The notes under the pieces are model-generated. The model made no database searches, was not told the origin of the DNA, and saw only the letters and a list, made by a program, of their open reading frames with translations. Shown here in pieces: positions 24,140-36,721 of a stretch of DNA of 64,000 nucleotides (the first letter of the stretch is position 1; each line of letters starts with the position of its first letter). The stretch is from Zelopaecilomyces penicillatus. Taxonomy: Eukaryota > Ascomycota > Sordariomycetes > Hypocreales > Pseudodiploosporaceae. A program made the translations under genes and the position numbers. The stretch spans positions 1,240,001 through 1,304,000 of the forward strand of contig VCCP01000003.1 in assembly GCA_005765155.1 (NCBI GenBank), given 5' to 3'.

Positions 24140-24169
24140 GAACAACAACAACAACAACAACAACAACAG
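24140..24169. repeat. (AAC)n microsatellite
   Basis: About ten AAC triplets in a row, in a non-coding stretch between two divergent genes. It gives the poly-Leu or poly-Thr runs seen in spurious frames here. Confidence 0.9.
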
Positions 24170-24980
24170 CGGGACGATCTCGAGTGCTGGGGTTTGATTA
24201 TGGAGCGTCAATACAAGCAGAGCGAGCTTTGCTTGCCATTCACTTATTCATGTTGAGTCGGTATTTATCAGCCCTGTTTTGACTCGTACGGCACTTATGC
24301 AAAGTCCCTCTTGCGGCAATGCCGTCAATTCCCAAAACTCCACAGGATCGGCCCCCTTGCAAACAGGCATCTTGGCCTCGAGACCCCGGAACAGCCGATT
24401 CATTCCTTCGCCTGTCCCACTCAGTTCAACATTCGTCCTCTTGGCGCCAAGACATGCTAATCATCTTATTCCTGTCAAAATTCAATGCCTCCGGGCCTTC
24501 CTCGACACTTCGATACATCATGTTGCAACGGTTCATTAATATCCTTTCGCATTTTGCAAGGGGGACGACTCGACTGATCTCTGCTATTGGACGCATGCGA
24601 GTGAGACGATGAAACTGTACACAGGTGGAATACAGCGGAGATATGCATTGTGATAGAAATGTCCTTTAATCTGCCTAGTCGGGTTTCCAACTTGCGAGAC
24701 ATACATCAGCACCGTAAATTGATCCACGCAACGCCATGGGTCAATTGCTAATACAAACATGCTGGGAGCTAGCATAGCTCAGCAAGGGAAACCAAGATAA
24801 ATCATGGACATCCCCGAGCAGCAACCGTTCCCACGAGCTTCCCTTCCTCCCCAAGCATTGCACAGTCGAAAGAGGCAGGCAGCTTGACCAATCCTCTGTT
24901 TCCTCCTGGTCTCGAAGACAACTCCACCTCGGAAAGGAAACAAGGCAATCAATTGCACTGATCGCACCCAAGGACTCACG

Positions 24981-27469
24981 ATGAAGTCGGTTGGCATTAT
25001 CAGTGGCCTCGCCTCGCTGCTCCCCGTAGTATTAGCCTGCGGCAGCGATGGCGGCTCTTGCTATGGTCCCACCAACACCATCGAACACGTTCGCCAGGTG
25101 AAGCGCATGCAGCCCGGTGCGCCAGGCGCTGCCTACGGTTCAAAGGCGCCTCTAGAATGGGGTCAGATCAACTTCCTTCACACTGTAAGTCACAGGCATC
25201 GGTACTGAGGCTAGGAATAAGAGGTTTTTATTTGGGAGAATCTTGAACTGACGTGCGGTTTCCTTATCCAATAGACCGACTCACATGGCTGGTTGGAGGG
25301 TCATATCAAGGAGAAAAACTATGGCGCCGACTGGGGTGATTTTGTCTCCTTCAGTCGACGCATGAAACAGGCTGCCCATGATATGGACGTCGACTTGCTC
25401 TTAATAGACACTGGCGACCTGCACCAAGGAACTGGTTTGTCGGATGCCACCACGCCTGATGGCGATAAATCAATGCCCATCTTCGGCCAAATTGATTATG
25501 ACCTCATGGCAATGGGTAAGACAGATAATGATCACTTTCCCGTATTCTTCAATCTTTATAAAACATTGGATTTTAGTCATCTAACCCAGACGTTTTGCTA
25601 TAGGAAACCATGAGCTTTATGAGACTGAAGTTTCATACCAGATTTTCATGGATTATGCCAGCAAATGGGGGGATAGATACGTCACGTCAAATGTAAAGAT
25701 CCTCAATGAGACATCTGGGCAGTATGAACATGTTGGTGTGACCCATCGCTACTTCACAACAGAGAAGGGTCTGCGTATCATGGCCTATGGCCTGCTCTTT
25801 GACTTCAACCGTATGTCACTGTCCCCACGTTTATGGTATCACGCTCATACTTGCCAATGGTACTGACGACTGTCTCACACACAGAAAACTCCAACGTCTC
25901 TCAGGTCATCAAGGCCAAGGACATGGTCCAGGAGCCCTGGTTCATCGAGACGATCAAAAGCACCGAGCCTGTCGACCTTTACATTCTATTTGGCCACAAC
26001 CCTGTGAGCTTGACCGATCCAGTGAGCACATTCAAGGTCGTCTGGGACGCCATTCGAAAGGAACATCCTCAGACCCCCATCCAGATTTTTGGCGGACACA
26101 CCCACATCCGTGACTTTTCTGTCTACGACGACTCATCAGTTGCCATCGAGGCCGGCCGCTACTGCGAAACTCTGGGCTGGGTGTCCATGTCCGGCTTCGA
26201 CACCTCCTACAGCGGCTTCAAGGGCGTCCAAAATCCCCGCGGTGTGCCTAATCCCTCGCGCAAAGCCAAGCCAGATTCCAAGTCACCTTTCCTGTATTCC
26301 CGCCGTTACCTCGACTGGAACCGCAAAACCTTTGCGTACCACACGAAGAAGACAGAGGAGGCCTTTGACACTGCCCAAGGCTTGAATGTCACCGCGGGCA
26401 TTACCAAGGTGCGCCAAGAGCTCAAGCTGGGTGAGGTGTACGGCTGCGCGCCGGAAACTTGGTGTATTGACTGCGTGCCTTTCGGAAAACCGGGCAACAT
26501 CTATAGTGATGTTTTTATCCCAGCCATCACGGAACTGGTTGTGAGTAAACCAAGAGCTGACAAGTCCCGTCTCTATATCGGCAACACTGGTGTCGTCCGT
26601 TTCGACTTGTACAAGGGACCTTTTACGTACGACGATAACTTCATTGTCTCGCCTTACAAAGATGTTTTCATGTACATCCCCAACGTGCCCATTGAGAAAG
26701 CAAAGACACTTCTCGAGAAGTGAGTATTTCCCTTGTTCATACTATGCTAAAGAAGTCCAAAATGCAACTGACACCGGACTTCGTCTAGATTAAACAAGCC
26801 CAAGCCTTCGAAGCGAGAAGAACTTGCCAGCATGCCTCTGCCACGATACGAGTGCACTGATCCCACACTAGGACACCTTACCCGTCGCCAGATGCGCGAG
26901 CCGCGTGGTATTGTTCGCCGACAGGAAACAGTGGTGCCCGGGCATGTCACCACAGACGACTGGGGCAATGATGGTTCGTATTTTGTTTCGGGTTTTACCT
27001 TGTACTGAGAGCATCCCCATGGACTAACTCGTATGTGCTCTTGAACAGGTGATGATACTGTGCACTCCCTGATCCCTAGTTTCAAGAACCCTAAGCATTG
27101 GGAAGCACGGATCAACTACCCAGAGAAGCAAGATCCTGAGATGGTGGACATTATCTTCTTCGACTTGTAAGTGACGTCCGAAATGCGCTACTCCCTTGCT
27201 TGTATATTGTGAATAGAACAATTGCTAATTGCTATTCTTCTTGGGGATTTAGTTTGGAGGGTCGAATTCTCACAGCCCTTGGTGGCTATACCAAGAAGGA
27301 TGTCAGCTGTTATGTGGATTGCGACTACAGCACACGAGGTAGGATCTGAGATTGTCTTTTCTAGTTTCTCTTTCTCGGTTTTTGGATGCTAATTGTTGTC
27401 TTAGATGTCATGCTGCCCTATGCCAAGTTGAAGTGGCAGAAAAACATTGAAAACTGTCCCATTGAGTAG
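24981..27469 (+). CDS. Secreted or vacuolar calcineurin-like phosphoesterase (5'-nucleotidase type; yeast YHR202W-like)
   Basis: Eight exons: 24981-25184, 25275-25515, 25604-25810, 25885-26719, 26789-26973, 27049-27166, 27253-27338 and 27405-27469, total 646 aa. A signal peptide covers residues 1 to about 19 (SGLASLLPVVLACG). The binuclear-metal motifs are complete: Asp70 and His72 in TTDSHGW, GDLHQG from 115, GNHE from 149 (joined across an intron), and GHTH at 288-291. A Cys-rich C-terminal part follows (YGCAPETWCIDC; CYVDCDYSTRD). The domain order resembles bacterial 5'-nucleotidase/UshA proteins and yeast YHR202W, a vacuolar protein of unknown substrate. Likely targets are nucleotides or other phosphomonoesters or diesters outside the cytosol. 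Confidence 0.88.
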
Positions 27470-27743
27470 ATGTGGTTGAGTATTTGTTAAATTGTGATGA
27501 GAAACGGACTATAATTCGGTAATTAATGTAATAGCAAGCGTGGTATATTAGTTGACATAATTGCATTTCGTAACTCCCATATAGCGCTTTCCAATTCAAT
27601 TGCGTGTTTGTCGTCAATCTTGTCCACGTGTAAATCATGTTCGCGTACTACCATTAACAATATCATGACCGTGTCTTTCCATGCACTCCCAACCGAGCTC
27701 AATTATCTCGTTTGATTCCAACCGCTCATCATTCCTGAATAGC

Positions 27744-29270
27744 CTAGTAATACACCTCCCCTTTCATCATAACCCTCCCCGTACGCAACAACTGCGCTGC
27801 CTCAATTTTCCCATCCCGCACCGTCGTCCCCACGTCCACCGTTCCGCTCGGATGTCCTATCCGAACTGTATCCCCAACAGAACCATCTACCAGCTTCGAG
27901 GCCACAGTACCGGGTAACTGTACTGCAGCTCCGAGGCAGAGAGCCAGCGTCAACGGTACGGCCCTGTGCGCCTGGCCCATAGACATGGCGAGGCACTGGA
28001 TGTGCGTGTCTGGGAAGCTGCCTCGTTGCCTGGCACTGGCGGGTAGGAGGAGCACGATCTTAGGGACGCTCTGGGTGTTGGGATCTAGTCCCATCTTGGA
28101 GGCGCCGGCGCGGCGGATATGCTCGAGGAGGGTTTTGAAGGGAACGTCTGCCTCGATGGATTGAGGTGTAAGTGCTGCGGCGGAGGTGTCGTCGAGGCCG
28201 AGACTGGATGTGGCTACGAATACGCCTGGGTTTCCGACGTCAACGAGGGATGCTGGTATTGTGCTGCCATCAGGGAGTTCAAGTTGATCGATTGGGTTTC
28301 CTGTAGGCAGCGCGCGATCTGTCTTCGCACCCGCAGGGTCGAGGAAGCTCATTGTGATCTTAGAATGCGCACCCGGCACGCCGTCCATGCTGTAATCGCC
28401 CTCGGGGCAATACACCAGCGGGCTAACATCGACTTTAAAACGCGAAACCATGACTTTCCTCGTGTTAGTGTTAAAGAGACGCAGCGTCGCCCAGTGAACC
28501 CCATCGCTATCAAGCTCAACCGCATGCGACGACGCCGCTGCCGGCACGAGACCCATATCCCACGCTGCAGGACCTACAATGGACGACATGTTGCCGCAAT
28601 TACCTGCCATGTCGAGCGTGCCGTCGCGGATGCCGACCTGGACGAATGTGAACTCGACATCCACGCGGCCGCCGCTACTGCTACTGCTACTGCTACCGCT
28701 ACTGCTACCACTACCGCTTCCGCCTAGTGATGACGCCGAAGAGGCTGGTGAGGGCGGGCCGATGATGATAATCTTGGAGGTTGATGATATCCCTGAGCCC
28801 ATGCCGTCGAGCTGTCGCGCGTGCTCGGGGTCTGGCGAGCCCATGGCGGCGGCGAGGACAGTGTGCCACTGCTCCGGTGGGGGGAGGGCGTCGCGTCGGA
28901 TGACAAGGCCGTTGGATGTGCCGCCGCGGACGAACCATGCTGGGAAGCTGCGTAGGCCAGGCGGAACTCCCGTGTGAATGCGATGCCGTGAGGTGGTGAT
29001 GGTGTTGCTGCTATATCGCCACCTTCCGACGAAGCCGCCGCAGCTACTCCTGCTACTATTTCCAAGAGCACTACATGCTGGCGCGTAATTGGCCGCAGCA
29101 ACTCCAGATGCAAAAGATGTCGGCGACCTTGCCGCCTGCGACGAGCATAATGGCCGCGATGAGAATAGTTGAAAATTGTGTGCCGAGGAAGTTGATGACA
29201 CTGGCCTAGAGAGACGGCGGGTAGATGATGTGCGCAAGCGTAGAGTTGGAGTGCTCAGGGACCGCGACAT
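27744..29270 (-). CDS. PrpF-family isomerase (AcnD-accessory / 4-oxalomesaconate tautomerase-like)
   Basis: A single exon encodes 508 aa. The frame opens with a GTG; the first ATG is at 29270. Residues 1 to about 95 are Ser/Arg/Thr-rich with few acidic residues and look like a mitochondrial presequence plus linker. The PrpF core begins at FPAWFVRGGTSNG (about 110-122), and the likely catalytic Cys225 lies in DMAGNCGNMSS. PrpF proteins have the diaminopimelate-epimerase fold and isomerise double bonds in tricarboxylic intermediates such as aconitate analogues. A Ser/Gly run of about 25 residues (about 177-202), encoded by an AGT/AGC-type microsatellite at 28671-28725, is inserted before the VDVEFTFVQVGI strand. 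It converges on the phosphoesterase gene, 274 bp between stops. Confidence 0.85.
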   Translation of the reverse strand: MSRSLSTPTLRLRTSSTRRLSRPVSSTSSAHNFQLFSSRPLCSSQAARSPTSFASGVAAANYAPACSALGNSSRSSCGGFVGRWRYSSNTITTSRHRIHTGVPPGLRSFPAWFVRGGTSNGLVIRRDALPPPEQWHTVLAAAMGSPDPEHARQLDGMGSGISSTSKIIIIGPPSPASSASSLGGSGSGSSSGSSSSSSSGGRVDVEFTFVQVGIRDGTLDMAGNCGNMSSIVGPAAWDMGLVPAAASSHAVELDSDGVHWATLRLFNTNTRKVMVSRFKVDVSPLVYCPEGDYSMDGVPGAHSKITMSFLDPAGAKTDRALPTGNPIDQLELPDGSTIPASLVDVGNPGVFVATSSLGLDDTSAAALTPQSIEADVPFKTLLEHIRRAGASKMGLDPNTQSVPKIVLLLPASARQRGSFPDTHIQCLAMSMGQAHRAVPLTLALCLGAAVQLPGTVASKLVDGSVGDTVRIGHPSGTVDVGTTVRDGKIEAAQLLRTGRVMMKGEVYY

Positions 29271-29802
29271 GGCTATCACATTGCCACAATGAATGCAGCA
29301 GTATGTTCAGTAGGATCAAGAAGGGTCGTGAGTAGAAGAATTGAAGGAACCCGTTCCCAAAACTGCTGATGAACTAGATAAATAAATAAAGTAGGACGGG
29401 GACATCTCGGGATTGTCTCATATATCCATCCATGTACGACGTTGTTGCATGTGAAGGGCGGGAAACTAAGAACAACTTCAGCCCCAACGTCAAAAAGCAT
29501 AATTAGCACACCCACCATTCATGACAGTTCCCTGTCTTTACATCACTCTACATGACAGACACATTTCATTACAGTATTCATCCATGGCAGTATTCAAGAA
29601 ACCAAACTAGGCAAACCTCTCATTAGTGCCTCCCGTCTCCGCCGGACCACCGGATCGCATAGATCGAGGGCCACACTATAACTAGAACACCCATAGACTT
29701 ATTATTGATAGATTATCGACTTTATTAAAAACTAAAAACATCCCAATCATCTAAAACAACAACGTAACAAAAGAGAAAAAAGAAAGACCGGCTAAAAGCT
29801 AT
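29271..29802. other. Intergenic, PrpF promoter and GGCT 3' flank
   Basis: 532 bp between two minus-strand genes. A/T-rich near 29695-29780; no coding sequence seen. Confidence 0.6.
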
Positions 29803-30414
29803 TCACCTCCAAAACCGGCGCATCACCGAATCTGCATACTTCTTATCCATCCCCCAGTTATCCACCGCATCCTCAATGCCCCTCTCCATCCTTCCCACGT
29901 ATTCTTCCTTGGGCTGATCCTCCGTCGTCCGCTGCTTGTCCACATACACCAGCACCCGCACCTCGGCTGCGTCCTCATCCAGCATAGGCTTGCCGGCGCC
30001 ATCGCACACCCACTTGGCGTCCATGACGGCCTTTTCGTACGCCAGGGGGACGCCTTCGTACCCGTCTAGGCGCTCCTCATCCTGCAGTGGGAGGAGGTAT
30101 AGCAGTCCGTAGACTCCGCCAAATGAGCTTTTAGTAGCATCAGTAGTAGCAGGGATGGCTGTGTCTTCTGTTGGTGTCGATGCTGATCCATCTTCATTAT
30201 CTGGCACCACGTTGGCGTACCCTCTGGCGTTGATGATCCACCGCCAACCAGGGAGAAATCCTAACCCCACGGGGGTCGAGTACGGGCAACGCTCGCGCAT
30301 CTGCTCCGTCGACAGGTTGCTGCCATAGGCAAAGTACAAAACCTCGGGCCGGTTGTCATCCATGACAGTCATGACGCTATCCTGCGACTCCTGGCTATCG
30401 TCCTGCGAGTCCAT
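29803..30414 (-). CDS. Gamma-glutamylcyclotransferase-like protein
   Basis: A single exon encodes 203 aa. The family fingerprint YFAYGSNLS lies at residues 27-35, with the YGSN substrate-binding loop at 30-33. The catalytic acid is probably Glu120 in RLDGYEGVP. GWRWIINARGYANVVP is the second conserved strand. GGCT enzymes turn gamma-glutamyl amino acids into 5-oxoproline in the cytosol and feed glutathione turnover. An Asp/Ser-rich N-terminus (MDSQDDSQESQD) and a Thr/Asp insert (about 73-95) are outside the conserved fold. The 5' leader carries a (GT)n run at 30462-30480, only about 50 bp from the start codon. Confidence 0.85.
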   Translation of the reverse strand: MDSQDDSQESQDSVMTVMDDNRPEVLYFAYGSNLSTEQMRERCPYSTPVGLGFLPGWRWIINARGYANVVPDNEDGSASTPTEDTAIPATTDATKSSFGGVYGLLYLLPLQDEERLDGYEGVPLAYEKAVMDAKWVCDGAGKPMLDEDAAEVRVLVYVDKQRTTEDQPKEEYVGRMERGIEDAVDNWGMDKKYADSVMRRFWR

Positions 30415-31936
30415 GACTTAAGACTGAAGGTTTTCTTTGTTTTGTTATATAATTGGTGTTTTGTGTGTGTGTGTGTGTGTGAAAAGATGGTAAGAGAGAG
30501 AGAAGGAAAAAAGTGGTTTGATGGCGCTGGATGAATCAAAAGAGAAGCCGCAACTCAAAACAATGAAAGAGAAGTCGTCCAAGATATGGACACCAGCTAT
30601 GGGCTGCCTCTGCACCACCGAGTAATGAAGTTTGCTCTCTCATGAACTCAAAGCCAACGAACACCCTTGACGGATTCTTCATGCAAAACTCCAGCCTTGT
30701 GTCATAAACCCCAGGAACCATATAACGGCAGTTCGTAAGATAGAGTGTGTACGCCAAGCTATGCTTGTCAGATTGTCAGCCATGGGAAAGATCGAGAGAG
30801 AGGGAGAGGCTGTGCTGGGGAGGGCCGCTATACCTTGTCCTTGCTTACTTTGAACCTGCCCAAGCAGCCGCAAGTAAACAACAAAAAAAATGCCCAACTC
30901 CTTTCAAAAAATCAGGTAAATTCCAAGCGACCCATCAGTCCCCCAGATCCCGCGATCCTTCTTGGGAACGATATGCCTGCAATGGGGGAGGGAGGAGAGG
31001 CGAGACTTGGGTGTCAGGCAGCCAACGTGGGTTGCCTATTTCTCAGGGTTTGCCTTGTGGTGATCGCTGTCCCCTGTATTTTGGGGGTCCAGCATCCCCG
31101 GCATAGAGGCGCAGACCATCAACACTCCCATCAAAACCCCCAAAGGATACAAAAATAGAACCCCTTCTCCGTCATGCTGTTCGCGACCCATCGAGAAGGA
31201 AGCAGGTGCCAAAAGAGAGGCAGCCTGCCTGAATCATGGTCTGATAATGTAGATGTATTGACGTATCGCAAGTTAGAGAGTGAGTGTTGTCCCCATACTG
31301 ACACTACAGGTATGCAACGACATCCTCATCCAAGCAAATGTCTCTGTCGAACAGGAATCATCAACCTGCCTCGATCTAGCATCATCTCAATACAGCATAC
31401 CTACACCAGGCACAGATACATGTCTACTACTGTACTTTGAGTTTGAATTCCAAGTTTTATTTTATTTTAGAAGAAATCATCATTCATTTCATCTTTACTT
31501 GGTATTATACACACGCCCCATTCACAACATGCGTCTAATTTCGTTTGCCTCCGTCGCGTGCCATTTCACAACCACACCAACCTCCTGAACCAATTGCCAC
31601 TCCTCCTCATATCGCTGACAGCAATTCAGATAATCAAAGAATTTTCTTCTCTTTCTTGAACGCATCAGCGCAGAAAATATCGCGCAGTTGCAATCCCTTG
31701 ATTGCTTGTCCAACTTTCATCATCGTCAACCTGTAATATTAACAACACCCAGAGAATGCTGCTTTCCCAAAAAAAAATCTAAAGATAGAAGCAGAAACAA
31801 ACACGTAAAAGAACATCGCCCGCTCTGGAGCCGGCCAGGGCTATGCAACTGAAGAATGACAAAAAGAAGAAGAAAAAGAGAGAGGGAGAAATAAAAGAGG
31901 AATCAGGGAAACCACATCTCTCCCCAAAAAAAGAAT
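30415..31936. other. Intergenic, GGCT promoter and STE11 3' flank
   Basis: About 1.5 kb between two minus-strand genes. It contains the (GT)n microsatellite and purine-rich stretches (near 31860-31930). The small plus-strand frames carry no recognisable domain. Confidence 0.55.
30462..30480. repeat. (GT)n microsatellite in the GGCT leader
   Basis: An uninterrupted GT/TG run of about 19 nt, which reads as (CA)n in the direction of the gene that starts at 30414. Confidence 0.9.
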
Positions 31937-34753
31937 CTACGTAATCTGCGCCAAAAAGGGGCTGAGCATCAACTCATCCGCACTTGGCCGAAGATTGTGA
32001 TCCAGTTCAAAGGTCTGACGAAGGAAGTCCTGCGCCTCCTCGCTTGCATGGTCTGGAATCGTTGGAGACGCCTTGCCACCGCCAATCTTGAAGATGGCCT
32101 GCAGTTGACTGCAATCAGGAAAGGGGTGCGATCCGGTCATCATCTCCACCACCAGACATCCCAGAGACCAAATGTCTGCCTTGCGAGTGTAAGACGTCTG
32201 CTTGACAACCTCGGGTGCCATCCAGAACACTGAGCCTTGCAGCGATGGTCGATGCTTGTTGTTGTTGGCCCCGCTGAGAATGTTGGACGCTTCCAGCTTC
32301 TTCGAGATGCCAAAATCTGAAATCTTAATGGTTCCCTTGTTATCAACCAGGATGTTGGCCCCTTTGATGTCTCGGTGTATAATATCACGGTTATGTAGGT
32401 ACGACAATCCCGTCAGGATTTGACGCACAAAACTCCGTACTAATGGTTCGGGCAGGGCACCATATGAGTTGAGCATGGTCTGAACGGAACCACCGGGAAC
32501 ATACTCGAGGAAAATGTTGAGGTATTCCGCAGATGAACTGCAGCCCAGGTACTGCACAATGTTGGCATGTCGCAGGTCACGGAGGAGACTAATCTCGCGC
32601 TTCAGCGCCTCAATCATGCTCTTCTTGCGGGCATCCGTTTGACTGTTTGCACCGGGTGCTGGTGCCTCGACCTGTTTGACAGCTAGAAGCTCGCCGGTCA
32701 CAGCATGCAGTGCCAGGTACACAGAGCCGAACGAACCCTGTCCGATGAGTGCACCCTTCATCCATTTGTTATCATCCCAGGACTCTCCAGCAAGGAAACT
32801 CTGTAGCTCCTCATCTGGATCCTCTCCATCAACACTAAGAGCTTGCTTCAACTCCTGGAAGGAACCGGAGCCTGTTGAACCATCGCCATCATAGTAGCTA
32901 CTCCTTGTAGTATTTCCATCTGGATCTGTAATACTGACGGTGGTGGTATCCGAGTTGCTCTCGGTGAAAGATACATACGACTTCCGGTTAGGCTCGAGCG
33001 GTGATGATGACTCTTCTTGGAGAGTATCAAGCATTGATGAAGCGATCGAGTCTCTACTGTAAATAGTGGGGATCCGACTATGCGAGTCGCGATTTTGAAT
33101 CTTGGCTACGTGACCGTTCCCATTCAACCAAGAATCAGCTATTGTTGGGATAGGGGGTGCGTCTTGGACACTGGACGCAAAGCTAAGGTTGCTGGCAACA
33201 CTAAGCCGGCTGTTTATCTTGCTTAAGCGTGTTGATCTCCTCATGGACAGCCGGGCGGTCCGGTCAATATCCTCGCGGGGATGGTCCGGGAAATAGGAAG
33301 TCAAGTCGGAAGCAATGAGCTCGCTGGGTGGTCTTAGCCCGCCGAATTGGCGAAGACCCACCTTACGGCGTTGTGGTCGCAACTCGACAGACGGCGCACG
33401 CTCAAGGTCCTTGGCCGCAATTGAAAGATTCCGCTCTCGATCCTGGAATGATATGGGCGATAGGGGCTGCTGAAGCTGGTCGTTCCATTTCTCGCCCAAA
33501 ACCTTTTGCACCTTGAGCTGGCTTCGCTTGTCAACTGTCTCCAAAGCTCGTGCATGCTTCTGCTGCTCCTCCTCCATAGCGATGGCAGCGGCCCTGTGAA
33601 GCTCGGCCTCGCCGGGTTCTCCAGCCGGAACTCTTCTCAGTATTAACCTATTGCGTTCTGGACGCCGCTGATCCTTAATGATCCGCCAAAGCTCCGTGTC
33701 TCCTAGCCGGCGGCATTGACTGGGATCAGGGTCGATTCCTGCCAAAACCCAAAAGCAATAATTCCGCTCGTGATCCTCCCGCAGGGCAAACTTTCGCAGA
33801 GTCACTCGCATGACCTCTTCGCAGGTATTGCAATCGGCAATCTTGACGACTTTGGTGACGCCTCCAGTAGAAATGACACGGATGACTTCCTGGTTTTGCG
33901 GCAACGCGGCCATCAGTGAGCCATCCATGCTAGAGTTGTTTCTTGTGTGGGCTGATAGGAGACCCCGAGCATCCGCTGAAGAGCCAGGAAGCCTCACATT
34001 TGATCCAGGATGGTTCATGTAGCCACCGCCTGGGTACCGTTGCTGTCGCAATCGGATATCTGACCCTTGGTGGGGAGAGTCCGGTCGGGAGGGACTTCGG
34101 CCAAGATCCAGGGCCACAGGCGCCTCAATCTGTCTCGAGTATCGCTTGCTCGCCGCCGTGGTGGGCATTCCTCGAATCCCACCAGGAAATTTGGGAGATG
34201 AGCTGCTCATGGCTTGCATTGGGAGGATCTCGAGCCCCGCAAAGGAATCCTATAATGGAGGGAACAAGCAACGTCAGCATGTGCAAAGAGAGGGGGAAAA
34301 TAACAACAATATTCGCAAGCATTGGAAGCGGGAAATTCTCACTCGGTTTCGCTTCTTCTGGTTTGCATAGGCCTTTGTTCGCAGCTTCTTTATGCTGAGA
34401 AACAAACGCACCCGGTCTCCGACCTTGTCGATTCCCATCTCCTTCAGGACTTCCTTGTCCATTTCGAGGAGATTCTCGCCATTGATGTGGTTCTTGCGGA
34501 ATAGCTTCTCATATTCGCCACACTTGACGCTCACCAAATAATCGCACACCCGCTCCTCATCCCAGTTCTTGACGGAATCGGGTCCGTCGTTTTCGGAAAA
34601 TTCGGACTCTGTCGGGCTAGCAAAAACCTGAGGGCTAGCACTCATAGGAGGTATCCTTCTCGACGTGGGCAGCGCGGATTGGGGCCCGTTGGAGATGAGG
34701 GTGGTGGTGTTGAGAGGCGCCGGAAAGGGCGATTTTGACGCCAGCATGGCCAT
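31937..34753 (-). CDS. STE11: MAP kinase kinase kinase Ste11
   Basis: Two exons, 34753-34343 and 34249-31937, give 907 aa. A SAM domain spans about residues 64-130 (WDEERVCDYLVSVKCGEYEK). A Ras-association-like domain lies at about 257-352 (VIRVISTGGVTKVVKIADC). A Ser-rich linker follows, then a full protein kinase domain at about 633-905. Key residues are the glycine loop IGQGSFGSVYLA, Lys662 in AVKQV, HRDIKGAN with Asp764, DFG at 782-784 and WMAPE. This is the MAPKKK of the pheromone/filamentation and osmotic pathways (NRC-1 in Neurospora), working with Ste50 through the SAM domain and activating Ste7. The start ATG was picked because MAMLASKSPFPAPL matches the usual N-terminus of filamentous-fungal homologues. 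Confidence 0.93.
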
Positions 34754-35222
34754 TGTTGCGGGATGTGCTGTGTGGATTTGAAAATCCAGGGTCCTTCTAA
34801 CTTCGGATCGGAGGGGAAATAATGGAATATCGGTTCGTTTAGCTGGCGGGCGGGCCACCGCGTGGCTTTTGATGTCGTGGGTGTAACGGCCGTTGGGGGA
34901 GGAGGGGAGCACGAAGGCTGGTGGTGGATTTATGGTTGTGGAGGCAGTATTTCGGAGTATCGAAGGTGTCGTTGCTTGTTCCCAATTCCCAAGGCCTCCA
35001 GGAACTTTCCGCCGCCGGGGCTATTGTCGACTCTAAAGCAGCGTCCAGCTGTGGCAGAGACAAGCGTCCGGACTGAGGAGGTTGTCGAGTATAAGGTTTC
35101 AAAGCCGTACCGTCAAGGCAGGTGGAAAAAAGAAGAGAGGAATGTGGATTAAACAAGAGCTGGCTGGGTTGGTTGGAATGGATTATGTTGATCAGCCCAA
35201 CTTGGGGGTGGTGGGGATTTAG

Positions 35223-35248
35223 TGGTGTGGTGTGGTGTGGTGTGGTGG
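35223..35248. repeat. (GGTGT)n microsatellite
   Basis: About five copies of GGTGT/TGGTG in tandem, roughly 470 bp upstream of the STE11 start codon. Confidence 0.9.
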
Positions 35249-36721
35249 GTGGGTACAGTGGGTGTACAGTGGGTGGTGGTCCGTTATGCATAAGAAGTCA
35301 AAAGGACTGGACGATTGGCTCCGAAGGGGATCCCTGCAATTTACGGGCCTGTAGCCCTGTAGCCAGTGGCCTGTAGGGTCAGCGGGCAGCTTGAATCAGA
35401 GAGTGCGGTGTGCTGTAGGTGAAGTGCGGTTTCGTGCCTCCAGCCACTGTACGAGCATACGAGCAACATATGTCCGTATCTTATCCATGCTGTCAGCACT
35501 GCTGAGTGGTGGCCCGCCTTATAGTGGGCTGGCTTCCAGTGGGCGTCTGGCATAGGCGGCATATGCGGCATATGCGGCGTCGACCTTGGTGAGCGGGAGG
35601 GTCGTCCTGAAACTTGCCACGAGCAAAATACATGCGCCATCAGGAGTCGTCCAACTTGTCGCCGAGGCGAGCGCTTAATTACCAGGTGATGAGAGAGACG
35701 AAGCCTCGGTGGAAAACTACCCAGGAGCTCCTCTATTTGCATGCCTGCTCTCAAATCTAAGGGCTAATGTATCAAAGAGTCCAAAAAAAAAAAGTCAAGA
35801 CCGCCAAAAGTGTGCAACGGAAACGACGGCTGTTCCTTCTTGGCTCGTACAGCATCCGACTGCTCCTCATTGATGCTATGAATAGAAGCAATTTCTATTC
35901 CAGGAGTAGTATCAGACAGCGGTGGCAGCAGCAGCAGAAGCAGTAGCAGTAACAAAGGCATCGTCGTCATCATCATCATCGCCAACATCCTACAGCTACG
36001 TGTCCGTTGTACGAGTCTCGCCGCAGCCAGTTTCATAAAGACGATCCGCGGGCAAACGGTGAGTGAGTTAATATCCCGTCTCACGCATGATTGATAGTCT
36101 ACAAAGGCCCGGGATGGGAGCGATAGTGTCGGCTTGGTTGTCTGCATCTACCCGCGTGGCTTGTCTTATGTTCCATTTGGTTTCCATTGGGGGGAATGTT
36201 CGTTTGGAATCATCGTGGAGATGTGATGGCGTTCGTTATCTCGACGTCAATAAAGAAAAGATATCATCACTTGACGAGGAAAAGTATTCTGTGACCGCAT
36301 GAGATTAACTACTATATCGACTTGGCCTTCCTATTGCGTTGTCGCTAAGCCATAGTTGGGTGTATCATACAGAGTTAACGAGTGAATCTTAGGTGTATAT
36401 ACAGTGAGAAGATGGGCTTCTTCTTTCTCCCGTGATCCCGGCCGCGATCCCGGCCATCCCCCTCCAACAGCCTAGGGAAAACCCCACGACTCAGCAGAGT
36501 CAACGGGCTGGTCTAGCGGAGATTTCCCATTTTTAGGCGGATTGTTTGGTGGAAGCCACACAACGGAGCACAACGGAGCTTGGGGAACGCAACGAGGCAT
36601 CGAGCTGGCATCCCTGCACGGTTCTTCAATGCGTCTGTTGGAGGGGAGGCGACGCCGCTGATAGGCCAGAGAGTGGCAGAAGATGAAACCAGCGGGCGTT
36701 TCGGCGCTGCAGCCCCATGCT

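Larger units (their letters stand above)
23146..24980. other. Intergenic with repeat arrays
   Basis: About 1.8 kb between the divergent EBP and phosphoesterase genes. It holds a 3 x 19-bp tandem repeat (23608-23664) and an (AAC)n microsatellite (24140-24169). Small frames on both strands overlap and show no family match. Confidence 0.55.

Noticed and set aside
28119..28727. 202-codon plus-strand frame with Ala/Thr runs
   Set aside because: It is the antisense shadow of PrpF; the runs come from the triplet microsatellite.
27744..34753. Possible metabolic gene cluster (PrpF, GGCT, STE11)
   Set aside because: The genes belong to unrelated processes and no synthase, transporter or cytochrome P450 is present.
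35764..36147. 127-codon minus-strand frame with a ten-leucine run
   Set aside because: The leucine and methionine runs come from triplet microsatellites in promoter DNA; it does not look like a real signal peptide protein.
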